Below, one piece after another: positions 1 to 9,013 of a stretch of DNA of 64,000 bases. This DNA is from Lathyrus oleraceus. Taxonomy: Eukaryota > Streptophyta > Magnoliopsida > Fabales > Fabaceae. The stretch is from NCBI RefSeq assembly GCF_024323335.1, contig NC_066581.1, positions 181,157,330 through 181,221,329 of the forward strand, read 5' to 3'. The position numbers and the translations under genes were made by a program. A model generated the notes under the pieces. It worked only from the letters and a program-made list of their open reading frames with translations, searched no databases and was not told where the DNA came from. Each line of letters opens with the position of its first letter. Positions within the stretch are counted from its first letter, which is position 1.

Positions 1-1250
1 TTACCCAAACTAATGGAATTTGAAGAGAAACTAGGCCTCATGCCTTTAGAATGCTTAAATATCAAAGAGCAACTAGGCCTCAAGCCTTTAGAATGCTTAA
101 AGCTTGAAGATGAACATTGAAAAGACCATACTCTAAACTCCCTCTTGTCCATTCTTTGATTATTAATAGAACCTTTTGATGTGTGTGTTTTTTTGTGATA
201 GGGATTCCAACTTTGAGCCAAATTGAGGAACCATTACCATGAGCCTCTAAGAGAGAGAGGAATCCAAGATACCTTGAGGAACTTTCCAAGAGCTTCATTA
301 GATTGTTGATTGCTTGAGTTTATGCTTATGTGATTGCTTATTCCAAAGGATGGGAGCTACTTGGATCATCAATATGATCTCAAGAGAGGAACTCCATTTG
401 TGGTTTTGTTTCTTATCCCCAATATCTCTTGTATGATTAGGATTTAGCCTTTCTTCTTCTTCTCTCAACTCTAACCCAAGCCAAAACTTTTTTTGTGCAA
501 ACATTTAACATTTGTTTTCAAACATTAGAAACCTAAGCATTATGCTTTTGATTTTCAAACTTTCTTTTCATAATACTTATTTTGAATTGAATCTTTAACT
601 CCACTTTGATCATATTTTGTAAATACTTTTCATTGGTAAATCTTTAACTCCACTTTAATCAAAAATTTTCATAACCTTTAGCTATTAGGTTTGAGTTATC
701 CTTGAGGTAGATATAATAATCACCTTTATCCTTAGTGATGGACAATGAGTCTTCCATGCTTATTATAGGGTTAATCTTTTGAACCAAAGACCTTAAGGCT
801 TTTGGACCAATCAATTCATCAACTCATTTTTTGAGATTTTTAGCCCGAAATTCGAGGTTTTGATCCTAATCTTTTTTAAGATGATACGTAGGCAATGGGT
901 TCATCCATTCAAACACAAAATGTAAATAACCTGTAAATTCCCTTCTCATCTCTTCAATCATGTTTGCACAAACAAATTTTTCACAAAATACCAACCTTAT
1001 AACAAATATGAAAAGGGCTCCCTAGGAGTACCTAGGATGTTTTGGGTGCTTAAAACCTTCCCATCGCATAACCAACCCCCTTACCCAGATCTCTGACATT
1101 TTTACTAGTTTTCAATTTGATAAAACTTTTAGGTTTTTGTACGCTTTCTAACCATTCCTTTGGATAAATAGAAGTGCGGTGGCGACTCGACTTGTATGGT
1201 TTACCTTGGATTTAGTCAATATCTCTAAAGGTAACGAATACCCCGCTACA
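1..1250 (+). repeat. 5' LTR of element A, 3' portion only
   Basis: This stretch matches 16952-18295 of the 3' LTR nearly base for base and ends in CCGCTACA six bases before the PBS. Relative to the 3' copy it is about 94 bases shorter. A segment around 630-660 is replaced by a local repeat of the phrase 'ctttaactccactttgatc', and about 75 bases are missing near 770, where the 3' LTR has the 'cccctcactagcatg' segment. These are post-insertion rearrangements in one LTR. No protein-coding content is supported; short frames such as those near 80-500 recur as the same frames in the 3' LTR. Confidence 0.92.
1021..1036 (+). other. U5 inverted repeat CCTAGG-AGTA-CCTAGG (element A 5' LTR)
   Basis: This is a perfect 6-bp stem with a 4-nt loop, about 215 bp before the LTR end. 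The same 16 bases occur at the equivalent place in all five LTR ends visible in the window. Confidence 0.8.
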
Positions 1251-1256
1251 GAAAAG

Positions 1257-1274
1257 TGGCGACTCTGTTGGGGA
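1257..1274 (+). other. Primer-binding site, tRNA-Arg type (element A)
   Basis: TGGCGACTCTGTTGGGGA starts six bases after the LTR end. It is the Ogre-type site complementary to a tRNA-Arg 3' end. Compared with the site in elements B and D (GACTCTGCTGGGG) it has one C-to-T change. Confidence 0.88.
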
Positions 1275-2145
1275 ATATATCTTTGCCTAGTGGGTTTTGC
1301 CTACTTTTCATATTGTGTTGTATTGTATTGAATATTGTTGTGTGACATATTTTTGTGCAATTTGGGATTACTGTATTGTATGTAATGATTGAATTGCTTG
1401 AATATTAATTTCTTCTGTGCTTGGTGATCTTTGTGAGATGAGTTCTATACCCGAACTCGAGTACACTTAGGATAGGAGAATGGCATAGTCTTGTTGACTT
1501 GTGTGGAGTTATTCCTTAGCAAGTTGACTTGCAAGTCCATTCACTTGGTGGAGGTCATGTTGGGATCAATAATGTCACAAAAGTAGTTGTGGTTAGACAT
1601 TACTCTTTCCAATATATACCTTAGAAGCCAAGGACCTTAGTTTACCAAGCCCATCTTGGCCTATTCTTAGGATGTAGTGCGAAAGTCGTTCAAGTGTAAG
1701 ATTTGATACGATTGTTACGCGATACTACACTCATAAGAGTCTCTCTTGAGAATATTTTTGGAATACGAGTAGTCGTTTATCCGATAATATCCGAAAGATG
1801 GGATGATGACTATGGGAACCTCTTGTAGAACATGTTTGGCAGGTTTAAACCCTAGTACACTCCCTTTGGTTGGTTCTAAACCGAAACTCCATGCTCGTGA
1901 CTTGCAACAAACCCTTGATTCATGGTTGATCCGTTCATGTATCCTTAATATCAATGGAACTTGGGTGTTGATAAGGTGTAAACCATAATCCACCAAAATG
2001 GATGATTAATATTAAGGATGACATGATCCATCCCATGAACTTTGTTTGGTGTGCTTTGCTTGATCCTTGAGTGTGATTGTTGCATTCATGCATTCATGCA
2101 CCCATTTGCATCCATATCATCAAAACAATAAGAAAATTTTCAGAC
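1275..2145 (+). other. 5' untranslated leader of element A
   Basis: About 870 bases separate the PBS from the ORF1 start codon. The leader is conserved with those of B (reverse strand 28277-29175) and D (51499-52341), including the block with 'gtagtatcgcgtaacaatcg' (reverse strand here). Several short frames exist, for example at 1715-1996 and 1803-1988, but they are not conserved as proteins. The packaging signal of the genomic RNA would be expected here, but none can be identified by eye. Confidence 0.75.
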
Positions 2146-3482
2146 ATGGAAAGACAAAGAAGGAATACAAAGAAGTACAGTTTCAGACAACTGGATTTGA
2201 AAGAGCTAAGGAATTTGACATCCTATGTATTAGATCCTTTGGGTTTCAAAGCTCATTTTGGGAAGCTTCTTCCTCTTCTAACTACTCAGGTGGATGAAGG
2301 ATTGATGAGTGTATTGGTGCAGTTTTATGATCCTTTGTACCATTGCTTCACATTTCTGGACTTTCAGCTTTTGCCCACGCTTGAGGAGTATGCCTACCTT
2401 GTGGGTATACCTATTCTAGACCAGTTGTTGTTTAGTGGCTTGTAGAGGATTCCTACTTCTCGAGAGATTGCTGATTAGTTGCATATAGATGAGTCTCTGG
2501 TTGGTGCTCATATGATTACCAAAGGTGGAATTCAAGGTCTCCCTTCTGAGTTCCTCATTGCTCAAGCTACTGTATATTGGAAGGCCATGAGTGAGGATGC
2601 TTTTGAAGCCATATTTGTACTTCTCATCTATGGCTTAATGTTAAGGGTGGTGGTCCCATTGTGTGTTGTTTGCCTCTGTTGTATAAGTGGTTTATTTCTC
2701 ACTTACCACAGATGGTCGCTTTCAAGGAGAACAAAGGATGTCTACGGTGGTCCACGAGACTTATGTCTCTCACTAATGATGATATCTCCTGGTACAACCG
2801 TGTATATGATGGTGTGCAGATTATCGACTCTTGTGGTGAATTCTCCAATGTGCCTCTTCTTGGCACATGTGGTGGGATTAACTACAACCCTGTTTTGGCG
2901 CGTCGTTAGCTTGGGTTCCCCCTAAAGGATAAACCCAATAACATTTTGTTAGAAGGTGTGTTCTTTCAGGAGGGTAAAGATCCCCAAGGCTTGAAAGCTA
3001 GGATGGTCCGCGCTTGGCGCAAGATTCATAGGAAAGGAAGGAAGGAATTGGGTCCTAAGAATTGTGTTGCTATGGAGCCTTACACTGCTTGGGTTAGGAA
3101 GAGAGCGTCTGAGTATCTCATGCCGTACGAGTATCCGAGACTTACACCTTTGGTTATGGCTGGGCCTTCAACCCTCCCTAATCAAGGAGTAGAGGATTTG
3201 AGAGATGAAGACCTTTCACATGCTTGGATCCGTGAACGTGAAGAGTTGCTTCAGCAGATTAAGGAGAAGGATGCTTTGATTGAGTTTCTCGAGCATCAAG
3301 TTATTGATGATCCTAATGATGCATGGACTTCTCTGCTTCCACAGTCTTCCAGGTTCTGGAAGACGAAGTATGATCGACTCGCCAAGGAGAAGGCAAATAT
3401 GGAGGCAGCCTATGAGGAAGAAGTGAAGAGGCTTCGTGCATCTTATCTTCCTGTGTCCCGAGCTTTAGATGATTGTTTCTAA
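2146..3482 (+). pseudogene. ORF1 of element A (Ogre-specific protein, plant-mobile-domain-like), degraded
   Basis: The start MERQRRNTKKYSFRQ and the end SRALDDCF match ORF1 of B and D. The N-terminal half has the pattern LVQFYDPLYHCFTF followed by LPTLEEYAYLVGIPI. This resembles the plant mobile domain, a family found in retroelements and in the MAIN/MAIL1 proteins (family assignment is my inference). The C-terminal third is a charged coiled coil with a run like REELLQQIKEKDALIEFLEHQ. Breaks: stops at 2443 and 2474, a roughly 115-bp deletion near 2636-2643 relative to D (52830-52954) that shifts the frame, and a CAG-to-TAG stop at 2908. The role of ORF1 in the Ogre life cycle is unknown. Confidence 0.85.
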
Positions 3483-3811
3483 GGATCCATAGGATGATTA
3501 TTTTCCTTTTTTCTATTGTATTTGGTTACCAATGTTGTACTTCTTTGGTGTAAAAAATATATTTTCCAGGAATTATCACTAAAATGTTTCCATATGCGAT
3601 ACAAATGTAATATTTCCCCAAATTTGCAAATAGAACTCTAAAGTTCCTCTGATATAAAAAACAAATCATATGCACTAGCATTGCATGCATCATGTGCATA
3701 AGCAGGTTTTGTTCCCGGCTTCTTGTCCTGTGGTGTAACTCTGTGTTCTTCATTTATTTTGAAGACAAACTGACTCACCGGTACTACACCAGAGCCAATT
3801 CTTCGAGACTG
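3483..3811 (+). other. ORF1-gag spacer of element A
   Basis: This stretch is A/T-rich and aligned with the equivalent spacers in D (53794-54102) and partly in B. Upstream of the chosen gag ATG the reading frame stays open and conserved (KLTHRYYTRAN in A and D, KLTHRYNTHTN in C). Translation could therefore start earlier, or this part could be an exon; the sequence does not settle which. Confidence 0.6.
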
Positions 3812-6800
3812 ATGGATCATCTAGAACAAGAGAACCGCGAGCTGAAAGAGGAAGTAGCCAGGTTGACTGCCCTGATGGAGTCATTCTTGGCCGCTCAGAG
3901 CCAGTCTTCTCCAACACCTGCAACTCCTCCCCAAAGGACGGTCATTTATGAGATTGTAACTTCTACTGTGCCTGCTGCAACCGCTCATTTTGCGCCATCC
4001 ATACCAGTCGGGTTCCCGTGGGGAATGCCTTCCAATTTTGTGCCAGAGGGTTTTACTCCAACTCTTGCTTCTTTGCCGGCATCTAGCCCGGTCCTTTCGG
4101 TGCCACCTCCCGTTGTGAACACGCTACCAAGGGTTGAAGATACCATCTATCATTCTGAGCCATCTGAGGGCCTATATGTTTATGAGAAGATGGATGATAT
4201 GAAGGATCAATTCCTTGAGCTTTGCAAGGAACTGAAGACTTTGAGGGGGAAGGACCTCTTTGGTAAGAGTGTTGCTGAGTTGTGCCTTGTGCCCAACGTG
4301 AAGATCCCTATTAAATTCAAAGTGCCTGACTTTGAGAAGTATAAAGGAAACACATGCCCACTCAGCCATCTTGTGATGTATGCTCGCAAGATGTCGATGC
4401 AAACTGATAACGATCAACTGGTCATCCACTATTTCCAGGACAGTCTGTCCGGTGCCGCTCTCCGATGGTACATGGGTTTGGAAAGTTCGAACATCCGTTT
4501 TTTCAATGATCTTGGCGAGGCCTTCGTAAATCAGTATAAGTACAATGTGGATATGGCTCCTGATAGAGATCAATTGTGAGCTATGTCGCAGAAGGAGAAG
4601 GAGACCTTCAAAGAATACGCCCAGAGGTGGCGCGAATTGGCAGCTCAGATAATGCCTCCCTTAGAGGAGAAAGAGATGACCAAGATCTTCTTGAAGACCT
4701 TGAGCTCGTTTTACTATGAGAGGATGATAGTCAGTGCTCCCTCAGACTTCACAGAGATGGTGAATATGGGAATGAGACTAGAGGAGGGGGTCCGTGAAGG
4801 ACGCGTAACTCGAGATGAAGGATCTTCAGCAAAGAGAGATGGAGGCTTTATGAAGAAGAAAGAGGGAGAGGCACATGCTGTGTCTTCCCATATCAAGAGA
4901 AGACCCTCTATAAAGAGGAAGATTACTCGCCCAGTCAACAGTCACCATCAGGTGGCTCATATAGCACCTGTTTTCAAGGAAGCTCAACATTATCAACAAC
5001 CGCAAACTCAGCAATATCAGCAACAACAACAGCGTCCACTATAGCAGGCCTACCAGCCTCGAAACAACAACAACAATGCCAACACCAACTATGAGAGGAA
5101 GAGGGTCACCTTTGATCCAATTCCGATGACTTATGCTGAACTTTATCCATCTCTGATCGATAGAAAGTTAATCACTCCGCGAGACCCTCCCGCTATACCT
5201 GCTAACCCCCAGTGGTGGTACAAGCCTGAACTTCATTGTGTGTATCATTCCGGTGCTCCCGGACATGACGTGGACAATTGTTATCCCTTGAAGACCAAGG
5301 TGCAAGACCTTGTGAGAAGTGGGATTTTGTTTTTCGAGGACGTAGGTCCGAATATGAAGAAGAACCCATTTCCCGAGCATGGGAAGTCTGTTAATATGGT
5401 TCAGGGTTGTCCTGGAAAGTACAAGGTCAAATATGTCAGTCATAGCCGACAATCGCTGGTTGAGATGCATCGCCTGCTGTGTGACTATAGCCATTATGAG
5501 CATGACCACGATGGATGCCGAGTATGTTCTGTCAATCAGAGAGGGTGTCGCCAGGTGCGCAGAGATGTCCAAGAGATGTTGGACGAAGGAGTCATTGAGA
5601 TCCTTCAGAATAGAAATGTTGACGAAGATGCTCTCAAGGTCAATGTAATTTCTCCGGTATTCCGGATACCTGAGCCTGTTGTCATCCAGTATGATGGTAG
5701 CAAGAATAAGGTTTCTCCTACTCTTGTCGTTAAGCCTGCCGACCCTGTACCGTACTCCTCTGAGAAGGCGGTTCCCTATCGCTACAATGCTGTAGAAGTG
5801 GAGAATGGAAAAGAGGTGTCCTTGCCATCTTCACCTGTTGTTAATATTGCTGATGTCAGTGGGTTGACCCGTAGCGGTCGTGTATTTTCAGCTCCAGTGA
5901 AGCCTCAAGCTGATGCTCGAGGAAATGTTGATGCTGATTTTGTTGAACGCCCGATTGGGAATGCTGTGAGCACTCCGAATCCGGCACTTGTTGCTAAGCC
6001 CTCCTCTATATTGAAAACTCCTGTTTCTGTTAGCCAGAGTGGCAATACGAAAGAAGATTGCGATGAGATGCTAAGGCTCATCAAAAGGAGCGAGTACAAT
6101 GTTGTAGACCAGCTTCTACAAACGCCATCCAAAATATCTGTGTTATCACTGCTTTTGAATTCAGAACCACACCGAGAAGCTCTGTAGAAGGTGTTGGATG
6201 TGGTGTATGTGGATCACGATGTCACGATAGAACAATTTGATTGCATTGTTGCAAACATCACTGCTTGTAACAATTTGAGCTTTAGTGACGCTGATCTCCC
6301 CGAGGAGGGAAGAGACCACAACTTGGCATTACATATATCTATGAGCTGCAAGGATGACGCCATGTCCAATGTGTTGGTGGACACTGGGTCATCGTTGAAT
6401 GTATTGCCGAAGACCACTCTCTCGAAGTTGCCATATCATGGGCCTCCCATGATGCAGAGTGGAGTAGTCGTGAAGGCTTTCGATGGGTTTTGCAAAACTG
6501 TGATTGGTGAGGTTGATCTCCCAGTCAAAATTGGACCAAGTGATTTCCAAATTACCTTCCAGGTTATGGACATTCACCCATCGTATAGCTGTCTCTTAGG
6601 CAAACCATGGATTCACGAGGCTGGCGCCGTGACATCCACCCTACACCAAAAACGGATGTTTGTAAAAAATAAGAAGCTGGTAGTGGTAGGGGGAGAAAAG
6701 GCTCTCCTGGTTAGCCATTTGTCTTCTTTCTCGTATATAGATGTTGAGGATGAATTTGGGACTCCGTTCCAAGATTTATCTATTGTTGAACCTGTCGAGA

Positions 6801-7111
6801 GGAGAACTCCTTCATTTGCTTCTTATAAAGATGCGAAGTTGGCCATTGAGCATGGTGCAACTACTGGATTGAGGCAAATGATCAAGTTAGAAGACAACAA
6901 GTCCCGGGCTGGCATAGGCTTTTCTTCTGGGGTCTTCAACAAGCAAGGTTTGTTCAAGAGTGGAGGTTTCATCCATACCGGTCAAGATGAAGAGGCTGCT
7001 GCCATTTCGGAAGAGGATGCAGAGAACTCTAGCATTTTCGTTATCCCTGGAGGGATCTGCAATAATTGGGTCGCTGTGGATATTCCAACAGTTATCCATA
7101 AGTCAAAGTAA
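3812..7111 (+). pseudogene. gag-pro of element A (capsid/nucleocapsid plus aspartic protease), three nonsense codons
   Basis: One reading frame runs from MDHLEQENREL to a TAA at 7109. In order it has an N-terminal coiled coil, a Pro-rich linker, and a Ty3-type capsid domain at about 4290-4760 (KFKVPDFEKYKG, FKEYAQRWRELA). Next come a Gln-rich stretch, a zinc knuckle CX2HX5HX4C at 5237-5281, and a Cys cluster CX2CX6C at 5516-5548. The retropepsin active site DTG lies at 6380-6388 with the flap-side motif GEVDLPVKIG, followed by a C-terminal tail containing GIGF. Stops lie at 4577 (CGA-type to TGA), 5042 and 6185 (both CAG to TAG), with no frameshift. The capsid assembles particles and the protease matures them. 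The terminal TAA is part of the intron donor. Confidence 0.9.
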
Positions 7112-7372
7112 TGTTCATTGTGTTTAAAAACCCTTCTCCTATGCCAAAAGGAGAACTGATGACATTGTTGGCGCAGAAATCCAATGATATTTTCATTCAA
7201 TAAATTCATGTTAAATGTTTGTTTTTCCAATTAGTTTCCCTTTTTGCTTTTGCATGAAATTGGTGATCACAAAAAACCCTAAAAATAAGAATAAAATCAA
7301 TCTTTTCATTTGCATAATGATTTTCCTTGTTTGAGTTCTAAAATTTCTTTTATATCCAAAATCATTACGCAG
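7108..7372 (+). other. Intron between pro and RT of element A (265 nt)
   Basis: The donor is GTAATG at 7108 and the acceptor ATTACGCAG ends at 7372. Removal leaves two bases of the last pro codon plus G7373, so the frame continues directly into the conserved L-I/V-x-x-P-I-E start of pol. If the intron is retained, the donor's own TAA ends gag-pro. The equivalent introns in B, C and D have 271, 257 and 265 nt. A spliced intron here is an established property of Ogre elements; the exact boundaries are my reading. Confidence 0.82.
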
Positions 7373-9013
7373 GTTGATTAAACCCATTGAACATAATGAT
7401 CCAACACCATCTCCCAACTTTGAATTCCCTGTATTTGAGGCAGAAGAAGATGATGTTGAACAGATTCCTGATGGGATTACCCGTCTACTTGAGCACAAAG
7501 AGAAGATCACTCAACCGTATCTTGAGAATCTGGAAACAAACAACTCGGGGTCTGAGGATTGTGTGCGAGAAGTGAAGATTGGGGCACTCCTGGAAGAGTC
7601 TGTTAAGAAGGGGTTGATTGAGTTGCTACGAGAATATGTCGATGTCTTCGCCTGGTCATATAAAGACATGCCTGGTCTAGATACTGATATCGTACAACAT
7701 TTCCTGCCTTTGAAGCCTGAGTGCATGCCTGTAAAGCAGAAGCTCAGAAGAACTCATCCTGGTATGGTAGTGAAGATTAAAGAGGAAGTTCAGAAGCAAA
7801 TTGATGCGGGGTTTCTGGTGACTTCTACATATCCTCAATGGGTGGCCAATATTGTGCCCGTGCCTAAGAAAGATGGAAAAGTCTGAATGTGTGTGGACTA
7901 TAGAGACTTGAATAAAGCTAGTCCGAAAGATGATTTCCCCTACCACACATAGATATGTTGGTAGATAATACAACTAAATTCAAAGTCTTCTCGTTTATGG
8001 ACGAATTTTCCGGATATAATCAGATTAAGATGGCACCCGAGGATATGGAGAAGACAACATTCATCACACCTTGGGGAACATTCTGTTATCGAGTGTTGCC
8101 CTTCGGTTTGAAGAACGCCGGAGCCACGTGTCAACGAGCTATGACTACCTTGTTTCATGATATGATGCACAAGGAGATCGAGGTTTATGTTGATGATATG
8201 ATTGCGAAGTCAAGAATGGAAGTTGAACATGTAGAGCACCTGTTGAAGCTTTTTCAGCGTTTGAGGAAGTACAAACTTCGTCTGAATCCCAACAAGTGCA
8301 CATTTGGAGTCCGTTCTGGCAAGTTATTGGGTTTCATTGTTAGTGAAAGAGGTATTGAGGTTGATCCTGCAAAGGTCAAAGCAATACAAGAGATGCCTGC
8401 GCCAAAGACTGAGAAGCAAGTCCGAGGTTTTCTTGGCCGCTTGAATTATATTTCCAGATTCATATCCCACATGACTGCCACATGTGTGCCGATATTCAAG
8501 CTCCTCCGGAAAGATCAGTCTCATGATTGGACCGAGGATTGCCAGAAAGCTTTCGACAATATTAAAGAGTATTTGTCTGAGCCTCCGATTCTGTCTCCGC
8601 CTGTGGAAGGGAGACCATTGATTATGTATCTGACAGTTCTTGAAGACTCGATGGGTTGTGTCCTCGGTCAGCAGGATGAATCAGGAAAGAAAGTGTATGC
8701 CATCTACTATTTGAGTAAGAAGTTTACTGATTGTGAGTCTCGATACTCAATGCTTGAGAAAACATGTTGTGCTTCGGCTTGGGCTGCTAAGCGCTTACGC
8801 CAGTATATATTGAATCATACGACTTGGTTAATATCCAAAATGGATCCAATCAAGTATATCTTTGAGAAGCCTGCTTTAACTGGGAGGATTGCCCGTTGGC
8901 AGATGTTGTTGTCTGAGTATGATATTGAGTATCGAGCTCAGAAGGCTATTAAAGGTAGTATCTTGGCTGACCATTTGGCAAATCAGCCGATCGAGGATTA
9001 TCAGTCAGTTTAG
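7373..9013 (+). pseudogene. Reverse transcriptase and degenerate Ty3 RNase H of element A
   Basis: The RT copies genomic RNA into DNA inside the particle. Visible landmarks are IVPVPKKDGKV, then DYRDLNKASPKDDF in the shifted frame, FMDEFSGYNQIKMAPED, FCYRVLPFGLKNAGAT, and the catalytic YVDD at 8186-8197. The following RNase H-like part (8600-8960) has YLTVLEDSMG where Ty3 enzymes normally carry the first catalytic Asp, so it is probably only a connection domain. Breaks: CGG-type to TGA stop at 7884, a 1-nt deletion near 7935 that changes frame, and a CAG-to-TAG stop at 9011. Confidence 0.9.

Noticed and set aside
1715..1996. Open frames in the leaders and LTRs (for example 1715-1996, 2067-2297, 16750-17067, 48644-48883)
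   Set aside because: They recur only because the surrounding DNA is repeated between elements. They show no codon-level conservation, no domain, and overlap each other on both strands.
4172..4573. Antisense frames over gag, RT and integrase (for example 4172-4573, 5168-5572, 21557-22036, 54253-54663)
   Set aside because: These are shadows of the real coding strand, present in several copies only because the coding sequence is conserved.
7211..7372. Separate small gene inside the pro-RT interval
   Set aside because: The interval has GT-AG ends, matching length in all elements and restores the frame when removed, so an intron is the better explanation.
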